NCBI RefSeq assembly: GCF_016863475.1
Contig: NZ_BOOY01000007.1
Coordinates: 62,001 to 126,000, forward strand
DNA length: 64,000 bases
Reading direction: 5' to 3'
Source: Spirilliplanes yamanashiensis
GTDB lineage: Bacteria > Actinomycetota > Actinomycetes > Mycobacteriales > Micromonosporaceae
Shown: one piece after another, positions 42,073 through 50,184 of the stretch
Position numbering within the stretch: position 1 is the first letter of the stretch
How the letters are laid out: each line of letters begins with the position of its first letter
Position numbers and translations under genes: made by a program
Notes under the pieces: generated by a model
What the model was told of the DNA's origin: nothing
Seen by the model: the letters and a program-made list of their open reading frames with translations, nothing else
Database searches by the model: none

Positions 42073-43109
42073 GCCGCCTCCCGGTAGGTGTCGGAGCAGC
42101 CCCGCGCCTCGGCCCGGGGCAGCCGCCCCAGCACCGAGAAGCGCTTGCCGGGCCAGTCGCCGTCGTCGACGCCGTGCACGACGCCCAGGTCCTCGGTGAG
42201 CAGCACGTGCCCGGGGTACGAGGTGGGCAGCGTGCTGACCACCTCCAGCAGCCCCGGCTCGCCGGGCGGCAGCTCGCGCCAGGTCACCGGGTCGCGCACG
42301 ACGACGTCGGCGAAGTCGGGGCAGTACAGCGACCCGCCGGACGGGCCCTCCAGGAAGATGGTGCCGATCTGCTCGACCATGCCGTAGAAGTTGTGCACCC
42401 GGCTCAGGCCGGTGTCGCCGGCGAGCCGGCGGCGGAACTCGGCGGGCTCGACGGCCTGGTCCACGAGCTTCTTCCAGCCGCCGGAGTGGATCAGGATGCC
42501 GTTGCTCAGGTCGAGTCCGTGGGAGCGGGCCACCTCGTACAGGTGCAGCCACACCAGGTAGGTGAAGCCGAAGACGAGGAACGGCGCGCCGCCGTGCCGG
42601 GCCAGGAACTCGCGCAGCGCGGGCAGGTCGGGGTGGCCCGCCTCGTCCAGCGCCCACACGTGCGACCGGCCGAAGGTGGCCATGCCGAGCACCCCGGCGC
42701 CGCGGGCGCTGAACGACCGCCGGTCCTTCAGGATGCCCTTGGAGTCGACCAGCAGCATGGGCAGCCGCTGCGGCCCGAGCACGGTCTGCAGGGTGGCGCC
42801 GAGCTGCCGGGTCTGCGTGGCGGCGGCGGCCTTGTCGAGGTGGATGCGGCTGACGTCGCCCGTGGTGCCGGACGAGGTGAGCACCTTGAACACCTCGTCG
42901 TCGCCGATGCTCTTGAGCTCGTGCTGCTTGAACAGCCGCACGGGCAGCCACGGCAGGTCCGCCACCGACCCGAAGGTCTCGGGCGTGCCGGTGGCGGCGA
43001 GCATCCGCGCGTACGGCGGGCAGTGCGCCCGGTGGTGCGCCGTCAGCTCGGTCAGCTGCTTCGTCAGCAGCCGCTCCTTCTCCGCCTGCGGCAACGTGAA
43101 CACGGTCAT
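42069..43109 (-). CDS. LuxE-like acyl-protein synthetase
   Basis: A 346-residue LuxE-family acyl-protein synthetase that would adenylate a carboxylic acid and pass it to a cysteine. LTSSGTTGDVSRIHLD is the ATP loop; FLVFGFTYLVWLHL, SGGWKKL and VHNFYGMVEQIGTIFLEG follow in LuxE order. Near the C-terminus ARGCSDTYREAA places a cysteine (about residue 338) where Vibrio LuxE carries its acylated cysteine. The ATG at 43109 overlaps the AMP-ligase stop by 4 nt. Partner: the LuxC-like product downstream. Confidence 0.85.
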   Translation of the reverse strand: MTVFTLPQAEKERLLTKQLTELTAHHRAHCPPYARMLAATGTPETFGSVADLPWLPVRLFKQHELKSIGDDEVFKVLTSSGTTGDVSRIHLDKAAAATQTRQLGATLQTVLGPQRLPMLLVDSKGILKDRRSFSARGAGVLGMATFGRSHVWALDEAGHPDLPALREFLARHGGAPFLVFGFTYLVWLHLYEVARSHGLDLSNGILIHSGGWKKLVDQAVEPAEFRRRLAGDTGLSRVHNFYGMVEQIGTIFLEGPSGGSLYCPDFADVVVRDPVTWRELPPGEPGLLEVVSTLPTSYPGHVLLTEDLGVVHGVDDGDWPGKRFSVLGRLPRAEARGCSDTYREAA

Positions 43110-44440
43110 GCGGTGGACTCCAGGGCGCGGTAATCGATCTTGCCGGTGGGCAGCAGCGGCAGCCGGTCGACGGCGCGCACGTCCAGGCCGCTGACGTGGG
43201 TGCCCAGCCGCGCGGCCAGCTCGCTGCGCACGGCGCGCGGGTCGCCGTCCTCCAGGAACACGCGCAGCCGGTCGTCGCCCGCCACGGCGGCCACCGGCCC
43301 GTGCGCCGCGAGGGAGCGCTCGACGTCGTCGAGGTTGACCCGCACGCCGAACACCTTGCCGATGCGCTTGGCCCGGCCGGTCAGGAACAGGAAGCCCTCG
43401 TCGTCGAGGTGGCCGAGGTCGCCGGTGCGCAGCACGCCGCCCAGCTCGTCGCCGCGGGCCAGGTCGGCGGCGCTCTCGGCGTACCCCATCATGACGTTGG
43501 GGCCGGTGTAGACGATCTCGCCGCCGTCGACGGCGAGCGACCCGCCGGGCACCGGCAGGCCGGCCGAGCCGGGCTTGTCGGCGAGGCGGGCCGGGGGCAG
43601 CACGGTCATCCGGGCGGTCGCCTCGGTCTGGCCGTACATGACGTACAGGTTGCCGCCCATCCGGCGGGCGAAGTCGGCCACCAGGTCGGGGTGCAGCCGC
43701 CCGCCGGCCTGGGTCAGCGTGGTCAGCGACGGGTGCTGCGCGGGGTCGAAGCGCAGCCGGCGCAGCATCTCGTACTGGTACGGCACGGCGGCGAGCGACG
43801 TGGCGCGGTGCGTGTCGACGGCCCGCCAGAACCCGGCCCGCAGCAGGCCCTCGCGCTCCAGCAGCACCGTCGCGCCGCGCAGCAGGTGGCTGTTCAGCAC
43901 GCTGAGCCCGTAGGTGTAGAACAGCGGCAGCGTGGTCGGGGCGACGGCGGCGCCGTCGATGCCGAGGCTGTCGGCGATCTGCGCGGCGTTGGCGCGCACG
44001 GCGGCGCGCGACAGCCGCACCAGCTTCGGGTTGCCGGTGGAGCCGCTCGTGGTGAGCAGCAGCCCCAGGTCGGGGTGCGGCGCGACGCCGTCGCGCCCGG
44101 TGCGCAGCCACACCGGCCCGAGGCCGGGCAGGTTCGCGTCGCGGTAGCCGGCGGGGGCGGCGCCGCGCACGCCGGTGACCACGGCGGGCGCGAAGCGCTC
44201 CACCAGGCCGGGCAGCGCGGGCAGCGCCGGGTCGAGCAGGGCGACGGCCCGCCGGGCGGCGAACGCGCCCAGGTAGCGCACGACGCCGTCGACGTCGGTC
44301 GGGGTCAGCGCGAACACCGGGCCGGGGGCGCGCACCGCGCCGAGGGTGTCGGCGGCCGCGGCGACCAGGCCGGACAGCTCGCCGCCGGCGACGACCCGGC
44401 CGGTCTCGGCGTCGACGAGCCGGGCGGACGGGTGGATCAC
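43106..44440 (-). CDS. AMP-dependent acyl ligase
   Basis: A 444-residue ANL-superfamily adenylating enzyme, shorter than typical CoA ligases at its N-terminus. LLLTTSGSTGNPKLVRLS is the P-loop, MYGQTEATARM the A5 motif, GVLRTGDLGHLDDEGFLFLTGRAKRIGK covers A7-A8, and the catalytic lysine is in LPTGKIDYR near the C-terminus. Beside an ACP gene, loading of an acid onto ACP or CoA is expected. It overlaps the ketoreductase gene and the LuxE-like gene by 4 nt each. Confidence 0.88.
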   Translation of the reverse strand: MIHPSARLVDAETGRVVAGGELSGLVAAAADTLGAVRAPGPVFALTPTDVDGVVRYLGAFAARRAVALLDPALPALPGLVERFAPAVVTGVRGAAPAGYRDANLPGLGPVWLRTGRDGVAPHPDLGLLLTTSGSTGNPKLVRLSRAAVRANAAQIADSLGIDGAAVAPTTLPLFYTYGLSVLNSHLLRGATVLLEREGLLRAGFWRAVDTHRATSLAAVPYQYEMLRRLRFDPAQHPSLTTLTQAGGRLHPDLVADFARRMGGNLYVMYGQTEATARMTVLPPARLADKPGSAGLPVPGGSLAVDGGEIVYTGPNVMMGYAESAADLARGDELGGVLRTGDLGHLDDEGFLFLTGRAKRIGKVFGVRVNLDDVERSLAAHGPVAAVAGDDRLRVFLEDGDPRAVRSELAARLGTHVSGLDVRAVDRLPLLPTGKIDYRALESTA

Positions 44441-45171
44441 AGGACCACGCCCCCGTCGACGCCGAGGACCTGCCCCGTCACGAACCGCGCCTGCGGCGAC
44501 AGCAGGAACGCCACCGCGTCGGCGACCTCGGCGGCCTCGCCCAGGCGGCCCAGCGGGGTGGCGGCCACGACCCGCTCTCGCCCGGCGTCGTCCAGGCTGG
44601 ACAGCATGTCGGTGGCGATGTAGCCGGGCGCGACCGCGTTGACCCGGATGCCGCGCGGCCCCAGCTCCTTCGCCGCGGACCGGGCCAGGCCCGCCACGGC
44701 CGCCTTCGAGGCCGCGTACACGGCCTGGCCGGGGGCGCCGGCGACGCCGGTGACCGACGCGAGCAGCACCACCGCCGGGTCGGCGCCGCGGGCGAGCAGC
44801 CGCACCGCCGCCTGCAGCGTGTGCGCCGCGCCGGCCGCGTTGACCGCGAACAGCCGCTGCACCGTCGCCGCGTCGGTCATGCCGAGCATCCCGGCGGCGT
44901 GCGTGCCCGCGTTGACGACCAGCGCGTCGAGCCGGCGGAAGTGCTCGAACGCCGTGCGCACGGCCGCCGTGGCGGTGGCCGGGTCGGCGATGTCGCCACC
45001 CACCGCGACGGCGGTGACGCCGTACGTCTCGGCCAGCGCGGCGGCGGGCTTGTCCGGCGGCTCGGAGGCGTGCAGGACGAGGTCCGTGCCGTCCGCCGCC
45101 AGCCGCGTCGCGACCGCCAGGCCGATGCCGCGGGAGGCGCCGGTGACCAGCGCGGCCCGCGCCTCAGTCAC
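44437..45171 (-). CDS. FabG-like 3-oxoacyl-ACP reductase (SDR)
   Basis: A 244-residue short-chain dehydrogenase. TGASRGIGLAVA is the NADP loop, NAG sits in LVVNAGTHAAG, the catalytic Ser is in LLASVTG and Tyr/Lys are in YAASKAA; the ending FVTGQVLGVDGGVVL is that of FabG. It would reduce a 3-oxoacyl-ACP to 3-hydroxyacyl-ACP. I choose the GTG at 45171 (VTEARAALVTGASRG); longer frames run into the ACP gene. It overlaps the ACP gene by 8 nt and the ligase gene by 4 nt. Confidence 0.88.
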   Translation of the reverse strand: MTEARAALVTGASRGIGLAVATRLAADGTDLVLHASEPPDKPAAALAETYGVTAVAVGGDIADPATATAAVRTAFEHFRRLDALVVNAGTHAAGMLGMTDAATVQRLFAVNAAGAAHTLQAAVRLLARGADPAVVLLASVTGVAGAPGQAVYAASKAAVAGLARSAAKELGPRGIRVNAVAPGYIATDMLSSLDDAGRERVVAATPLGRLGEAAEVADAVAFLLSPQARFVTGQVLGVDGGVVL

Positions 45172-45409
45172 GGAATTCAATCCCGTGTTCACCGAGAATT
45201 CGCACGGCTTCCTTGAAGCTGGACAAAGCGATGACGTCATCGGTGTCGATCATCACCGAGAATTCATCTTCGATGGCGGCCACGAGCGACATGTGCGCCA
45301 GCGAATCCCATTTCTCGTTGTCCTGGTAGCGCAGGTCGTCGACCTCGGCGTCGGGCGGCAGGTCCAGGGACGTGCGGAACGCCTCGCGCAGTCTGCGCAG
45401 CTCAGTCAT
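45164..45409 (-). CDS. Acyl carrier protein
   Basis: An 81-residue acidic acyl carrier protein. The phosphopantetheine attachment serine is Ser36 in KWDSLAHMSL, preceded by a helix LRRLREAFRTSLDLP and followed by VAAIEDEFSVMIDTDDVIALSSF. The ATG at 45409 follows GGAGAG; the frame is open 36 bp further but without a ribosome-binding site. It is the first gene of the five-gene minus-strand operon and is divergent from pseB, so the carrier is made with its own ligase and reductases instead of relying on the housekeeping ACP. Confidence 0.9.
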   Translation of the reverse strand: MTELRRLREAFRTSLDLPPDAEVDDLRYQDNEKWDSLAHMSLVAAIEDEFSVMIDTDDVIALSSFKEAVRILGEHGIEFRD

Positions 45410-45524
45410 GGTGTGCTCTCCGAACGGGTGGTCAGGGGTGTCCACCTTCCCGCAGCGATGCCGACGCGGGGGTCAATCGAAGCTGAACGAAACGTGAATT
45501 GCGGCGAACGCTTTTCCGGAAGGC

Positions 45525-45552
45525 GTGAAACCGTCTCGCCCGTGACTATGCT
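45525..45552 (+). promoter_or_regulatory. Candidate pseB promoter
   Basis: GTGAAA (45525-45530) and TATGCT (45547-45552) with 16 bp between them lie 44 bp before the pseB GTG, in the 186-bp divergent region shared with the ACP operon. TTGACC at 45476-45471 on the other strand may be part of the opposing promoter, but no clear -10 follows it. Confidence 0.4.
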
Positions 45553-45595
45553 CCGATTCCGTTGTTGACTGCCGGACGTGGGGAGCGTCGAAGTC

Positions 45596-46570
45596 GTGAG
45601 TGTTCTATCCGGATCGTCCATCCTGGTCACCGGCGCGACCGGGTCCTTCGGCCGCGCGTTCCTGCGGCACGCGCTCGCCGAGCTGGACCCGCAGCGCGTC
45701 GTCGTCTTCAGCCGCGACGAGCTGAAGCAGTACGAGGTGCGCCAGCAGTTCGGCGACGACCCGCGGCTGCGCTTCTTCATCGGCGACATCCGCGACCGGG
45801 TGCGCCTGGCCCGCGCCATGCACGGCATCGACCACGTCGTGCACGCGGCCGCGCTCAAGCAGGTCGACACCGCCGAGTACAACCCGAGCGAGTACGTGGC
45901 CACCAACGTCGACGGCTCGCAGAACGTCATCGACGCCGCCATCGACGCCGGGGTGCAGCGGGTCGTCGCCCTGTCCACCGACAAGGCGTCCAGCCCGATC
46001 AACCTGTACGGCGCCACGAAGCTGGTCGCCGACAAGCTGTTCGTGGCCGGCAACCACTACGCCGCCCACCACCCGACCCGGCTGGCCGTCGTGCGCTACG
46101 GCAACGTGATGGGCAGCCGCGGCTCGGTGGTCCCGCTGTTCCGCCGCCTGAACGCCGAGGGCAAGAGCCTGCCGATCACCGACAAGCGGATGACCCGGTT
46201 CTGGATCACGCTCGACGCGGCGGTGCGCTTCGTCGTCGACTCGTTCGACGTCATGCAGGGCGGCGAGCTGTTCGTGCCGCGCATCCCCAGCATGCGCATC
46301 CTCGACCTGGTCGAGGCGGTCGCGCCGGACGCGCCCACGCACGAGGTCGGCATGCGCCCGGGCGAGAAGCTGCACGAGGAGATGATCGCCGGCGACGACA
46401 GCCGCCGCACCCTGCGCTTCCCGGACCGCTACGTGGTGCAGCCGGTCGTGGCGAGCTGGGGCTACCAGACCCCGCCCGGCGGCACCCCCGTCGAGGACGG
46501 CTTCAACTACCGCTCCGACAACAACGACCTGTGGCTGGGCGTCGAGGAGATGCGGGAGCTGCTGCGGTGA
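45596..46570 (+). CDS. pseB: UDP-GlcNAc 4,6-dehydratase (inverting)
   Basis: A 324-residue extended SDR enzyme catalysing the first step of pseudaminic acid synthesis, 4,6-dehydration with C5 inversion of UDP-GlcNAc. TGATGSFG (residues 12-19) binds NADP; DELKQYEVRQQF, GDIRDRVRL and HAAALKQVDTAEYNP are highly specific for PseB/FlaA1-type proteins, and the catalytic block is STDKASSPINLYGATK. KRMTRFWI and MRPGEKLHEEMI near the end also fit. I choose the GTG at 45596 with GGGGAG 10 nt upstream over the GTG at 45578 that overlaps that site. Confidence 0.95.
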   Translation: MSVLSGSSILVTGATGSFGRAFLRHALAELDPQRVVVFSRDELKQYEVRQQFGDDPRLRFFIGDIRDRVRLARAMHGIDHVVHAAALKQVDTAEYNPSEYVATNVDGSQNVIDAAIDAGVQRVVALSTDKASSPINLYGATKLVADKLFVAGNHYAAHHPTRLAVVRYGNVMGSRGSVVPLFRRLNAEGKSLPITDKRMTRFWITLDAAVRFVVDSFDVMQGGELFVPRIPSMRILDLVEAVAPDAPTHEVGMRPGEKLHEEMIAGDDSRRTLRFPDRYVVQPVVASWGYQTPPGGTPVEDGFNYRSDNNDLWLGVEEMRELLR

Positions 46571-47682
46571 TCCCGTACGGACGGCAGAGCGTCGACGACT
46601 CCGACGTCGAGGCGGTCGTCGCCGCGCTGCGCAGCGACTGGCTGACCACCGGCCCGCGCGTGGACGCGTTCGAGGCGGAGCTGGCCGCGGTCGCGGGGGC
46701 GCCCTGCGCGGCGGTCAGCAACGGCACGGCGGCGCTGCACACCGCGTACGCCGCCGCCCGGGTCGGCCCCGGCGACGAGGTGGTCACCACGCCGATGACG
46801 TTCGTGGCGACCGCCTCCACGGCGGCCATGCTCGGCGCGACCGTCGTGTTCGCCGACGTCGAGGAGGACACGGCGAACCTCGACCCGGCCGCCGCGTCGG
46901 CCGCCACGACCGCCCGCACCCGGGCGATCACGGCGGTGGACTACGCCGGCCACCCCGCCGAGTACGACGACCTGCGCAAGGTCGCCGACAGCGCGGGCGC
47001 GGTGCTCATCGCCGACGCCGCGCACGCCATCGGCTCGGCGTACCGGGGCCGCCCGGTGGGTTCGCTGGCCGACCTCACCACGTTCTCGTTCTTCCCCACG
47101 AAGAACCTGACCACCGGCGAGGGCGGCGCGGTCGCCACCGCGGACCCGGCGCTGATGGCGCGGGTGCGCCGGTTCCGCACGGTCGGCATCGAGCGCCGCG
47201 AGCTGCGGTACCCCGACGAGGGCGGCTGGCACCAGGAGGTGCCGGAGTTCGGCCTCAACTACCGGCTGCCCGACGTGCTGTGCGCGCTCGGCAGCTCCCA
47301 GCTGCGCCGGCTCGCCGCGTTCAAGGCGCGCCGCGCCGCGCTCAGCGCCCGCTACGACGAGCTGCTCGCCGGGGTGCCCGGGCTGCGCCTGCCCGCCCGC
47401 CGCGCCTGGGCCGACCCGCTGCGCCACCTGTACCCGGTGCGGGTGCTGGGCGGCCGCCGCCGCGAGGTGTACGACCGGCTGCGCGCCGCCGGCATCGGCG
47501 TGCAGGTCAACTACATCCCGGCGTACTGGCACCCGGTCTTCGCCGACCTGGGCTACCGCCGCGGGATGTGCCCCGTCGCCGAGGCGTTCTACGCCGAGCA
47601 GCTGTCCCTGCCCCTGTACGCCGACCTCACCGACGCCGAGCAGGACCGCGTCGTGGCCGAACTCCGAAGGATCCTGTCGTGA
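46567..47682 (+). CDS. pseC: UDP-4-keto sugar aminotransferase
   Basis: A 371-residue DegT/DnrJ-type PLP aminotransferase giving UDP-4-amino-4,6-dideoxy-L-AltNAc. The PLP lysine is Lys179 in FFPTKNLTTGEGG; SDWLTTGPRVDAFE, NGTAALHTAYAAA, TPMTFVATASTAAMLGA and NYRLPDVLCALGSSQL follow PseC order, and VNYIPAYWHPVF near residue 317 is a recognisable PseC feature. The GTG at 46567 overlaps the pseB stop (GTGA). Confidence 0.93.
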   Translation: MIPYGRQSVDDSDVEAVVAALRSDWLTTGPRVDAFEAELAAVAGAPCAAVSNGTAALHTAYAAARVGPGDEVVTTPMTFVATASTAAMLGATVVFADVEEDTANLDPAAASAATTARTRAITAVDYAGHPAEYDDLRKVADSAGAVLIADAAHAIGSAYRGRPVGSLADLTTFSFFPTKNLTTGEGGAVATADPALMARVRRFRTVGIERRELRYPDEGGWHQEVPEFGLNYRLPDVLCALGSSQLRRLAAFKARRAALSARYDELLAGVPGLRLPARRAWADPLRHLYPVRVLGGRRREVYDRLRAAGIGVQVNYIPAYWHPVFADLGYRRGMCPVAEAFYAEQLSLPLYADLTDAEQDRVVAELRRILS

Positions 47683-48410
47683 CCCGCACCCTCGGCATCG
47701 TGCAGGCCCGCACCGGCTCCCACCGGCTGCCCGGCAAGGTGCTGCGCCGCCTCGGCGGCCGGACCGTGCTGGAGCGGGTGGTGCGCGCGGCGGACGCGTC
47801 CGGCGCCGTCGACGAGCTGGTGGTCGCCACCACCGTCGAGGCCGCCGACGACGCGGTCGCGGCGGAGTGCGCCCGGCTCGGCGTGACCTGCGCCCGCGGG
47901 CCCGTCGACGACGTGCTGACCCGCTTCCTGGACGTGCTCGACGCGCACCCCGCCGACGCGGTGCTGCGCTTCACCGCGGACTGCCCGCTGCTCGACCCGG
48001 CGATCGTGGCGCGCGCGGCGGCCGTCTTCCACGCGGTGCCCGGCCTGGACTACCTCACCACGTCGCTGGCCCGCACCCTGCCGCGCGGCCTGGACGCCGA
48101 GATCGCCCGCGCCGACGCCCTGTACGCCCTGGACGAGCGGGCCACCGGCTACCACCGCACCCACGTCACCTCGTACCTGTACACCCACCCGGACGAGTTC
48201 GACGTGCTCGGCCTGACGCTCCAGCCGGACCTGTCGCACCTGCGGCTGACCCTGGACACCGCCGACGACTGGCGGCTCATCGAGGGCGTCGTCGCGGCGC
48301 TCGGCGACGACCCCGTCCCGCTGGGCAAGGTGGCGGCGTGGCTGGCCGACCGGCCGGAGCTGGCGGCGGCGAACGCGCACGTGCGGCAGAAGGAGCTGGC
48401 GCAGGCGTGA
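47679..48410 (+). CDS. pseF: CMP-pseudaminic acid synthetase-like cytidylyltransferase
   Basis: A 243-residue cytidylyltransferase of the SpsF/CTP_transf_3 group, expected to activate pseudaminic acid as its CMP form. VQARTGSHRLPGKVLRRLGG is the nucleotide-binding N-terminus, TADCPLLDP the metal-binding block and HLRLTLDTADDWRLIE the C-terminal part. The group includes enzymes acting on several sugars, so the name leans on the gene's place between pseC and pseG, overlapping both by 4 nt. Confidence 0.85.
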   Translation: MTRTLGIVQARTGSHRLPGKVLRRLGGRTVLERVVRAADASGAVDELVVATTVEAADDAVAAECARLGVTCARGPVDDVLTRFLDVLDAHPADAVLRFTADCPLLDPAIVARAAAVFHAVPGLDYLTTSLARTLPRGLDAEIARADALYALDERATGYHRTHVTSYLYTHPDEFDVLGLTLQPDLSHLRLTLDTADDWRLIEGVVAALGDDPVPLGKVAAWLADRPELAAANAHVRQKELAQA

Positions 48411-49375
48411 GGGTCGGCATCCGCTGCGACGCCGGCGGCCTGCGCGGCGTCGGTCACCTGGTGCGCTGCGTCGCGCTGGCCGAGGAGCTCGCGGCGCGCG
48501 GCGCCGCGGTCACCTTCTTCGGTGAGGTGGACCTGCCGTGGGCCGCCGGCCAGCTGACGGCGCGCGGGCTGCCGCTGCGGCCGCCGGGGGAGCTGGCCGG
48601 CGACGCGGTGGTGCTGGACTCGTACACCCTCGACCCGGCGGTCGGCGCGGGCCTGCGGGCGGCCGGGGTGCGCACCTGCGCGATCGTCGACGGCGACCTG
48701 CGCGGCCAGGTCGCCGACCTGTACGTGGACCAGAACCTCGACGCTGAGCTGCTCGCCCCGGCGCTGCCGCCCGGCGCGACCCGCCTGGCCGGGCTGCGCT
48801 ACGCGTTGCTGCGCACGGCCGTGCGCGAGCGGCGCCCGGCCGCGCCGCGGGCCGCCCGGCCGGGGCCGCCGCGCGTGGTGTGCTTCTTCGGCGGCACCGA
48901 CGCCTACCGGGCCGCGCCGGTGCTGGCCCGGCTGCTGGCGGCCACCGGCGCGCCGTGCGACGCGACGATCGTGGCGGCAGACGCCTCGCTGCGCGCCGAG
49001 CTGGCCGCCGTGCCGCCCGCGCCCGGCCAGGCGTTCACCGTGGTGGACCCGACCGACGAGCTGCCGGCGCTGCTGGCGGCGGCCGACCTGGCGGTCAGCG
49101 CCAGCGGCACGTCGACGTGGGAGCTGCTGTGCCTCGGTGTGCCGGCCGCGCTGGTCTGGGTCGTCGACAACCAGGAGCTCGGGTACGACCGCACGGTCGC
49201 GGCGGGCCTGGCGGCGGGCCTGGGCCGGCTCGGCGCCCTGGAACCGTCGGCGGTGGCGACGCTGCGGGCCCTGCTCACCGACCCGGCCGCCCGGGCCGCA
49301 CTCGCCGCGAAGGCGTTCGGGGCCGTCGACGGCCGGGGGGTCGAGCGGGTCGCCGACGCGCTACTGCAGGGGTAG
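48407..49375 (+). CDS. pseG: PseG-like UDP-sugar hydrolase
   Basis: A 322-residue GT-B-fold nucleotide-sugar hydrolase that would remove UDP from UDP-2,4-diacetamido-2,4,6-trideoxy-L-altrose. The catalytic histidine lies in GLRGVGHLVRCVALAEEL (about residue 17), and the C-terminal UDP-binding part has VCFFGGTDA and LAVSASGTSTWELLCLGVPAALV. It overlaps pseF by 4 nt. Its 3' end overlaps the convergent L7/L12-like gene by 15 bp. With pseB, pseC, pseH, pseI and pseF it completes the pathway. Confidence 0.9.
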   Translation: MRVGIRCDAGGLRGVGHLVRCVALAEELAARGAAVTFFGEVDLPWAAGQLTARGLPLRPPGELAGDAVVLDSYTLDPAVGAGLRAAGVRTCAIVDGDLRGQVADLYVDQNLDAELLAPALPPGATRLAGLRYALLRTAVRERRPAAPRAARPGPPRVVCFFGGTDAYRAAPVLARLLAATGAPCDATIVAADASLRAELAAVPPAPGQAFTVVDPTDELPALLAAADLAVSASGTSTWELLCLGVPAALVWVVDNQELGYDRTVAAGLAAGLGRLGALEPSAVATLRALLTDPAARAALAAKAFGAVDGRGVERVADALLQG

Positions 49376-49681
49376 GCCGCGGCGGCGGGCGATGGCCTCC
49401 ACCGCCTCCTTGGCGTCGCGCAGGCCAGCGCCCGTCCGGTCGCGGTAGGCCTTCACCGCGTGGATGAACTTGCCCTCGGCGAGCAGCCGCTCGACGTCGT
49501 CGTGCCGCTCCTCCGGCACGGCGACGCCCAGGTGCGCCAGCACGAGGTCCAGCTTGCGGTCGATGTCGGCCTGCCGGCGGGCGACCCGGCGCAGCTCCTC
49601 GTCGCGGCCGCCGCGCCAGGTCGACGCGATGAGCCCGATCAGCAGCAGCACCAGGGCGATGCCGGTGAGGTTGTCCCACAT
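49361..49681 (-). CDS. Membrane protein with ribosomal L7/L12-like C-terminal domain
   Basis: A 106-residue protein with one N-terminal membrane helix (LTGIALVLLLIGLIAS, about residues 4-19), a short charged coil (DEELRRVARRQADIDRKLDLVL) and a C-terminal segment resembling the L7/L12 C-terminal fold: LLAEGKFIHAVKAYRDRTGAGLRDAKEAVEAIA, where GLRDAKEAVE is the characteristic helix. Similar small membrane proteins are common in actinobacteria and their role is unknown. I use the ATG at 49681; a TTG at 49693 is possible. Confidence 0.72.
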   Translation of the reverse strand: MWDNLTGIALVLLLIGLIASTWRGGRDEELRRVARRQADIDRKLDLVLAHLGVAVPEERHDDVERLLAEGKFIHAVKAYRDRTGAGLRDAKEAVEAIARRRGLPLQ

Positions 49682-49704
49682 GGCCGCGTCCAAGCACAGC
49701 GGCG

Positions 49705-50184
49705 CTACCAGGCGCGGGCCGCCGCGTACTTCTCCACCAGGGCCGGGGCGTCGGCCAGCTCGGCCTCGGTGACGGCGAGCGGGGGCGCCACGTCGGCGCC
49801 CAGCTCCCGCAGCAGCTGCGCCAGCAGCGCCGCCGCCGCGTCGGCCTGCGGCCGCACCCCGGCGGTGACGACGGGCACCGCGGTGACGCCCGCCAGGCCG
49901 GCCTGCGGCAGCTGGTCGAGCAGGACCTTCAGCACGCCGGTGTAGTTGCCCTTGTACGTCGGCGTCGCCACGACGAGCACCGCGGCGGCGCGCACGGCGG
50001 CCACGGCGGCCGCGGTGGCCGCGTCGCCGGGGGTGAGCAGGCCCGGCCCGAGCGCGCCGACCTCCACGACGGCCGGCCGGTCGCCGCCGCGCCGGTCGGC
50101 GACCGCGTCCCCGACGGCCGCGGCCAGGCCGCTCGTGCGCGACCCGGCCCGCGGGTTGCCCGACACCACCACGACGTCGCTCAC
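49705..50184 (-). CDS. ssuE: NADPH-dependent FMN reductase, SsuE-like
   Basis: A 159-residue flavodoxin-like FMN reductase supplying reduced flavin to the monooxygenases upstream. VVVVSGNPRAGSRTSGLAAAV is the phosphate-binding loop and ATPTYKGNYTGVLKVLLDQLP is the typical block of the SsuE/MsuE group. The GTG at 50184 overlaps the ssuD-like stop by 4 nt. It is the last gene of the minus-strand organosulfur operon, which contains a second, unrelated flavin reductase. Confidence 0.85.
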   Translation of the reverse strand: MSDVVVVSGNPRAGSRTSGLAAAVGDAVADRRGGDRPAVVEVGALGPGLLTPGDAATAAAVAAVRAAAVLVVATPTYKGNYTGVLKVLLDQLPQAGLAGVTAVPVVTAGVRPQADAAAALLAQLLRELGADVAPPLAVTEAELADAPALVEKYAAARAW

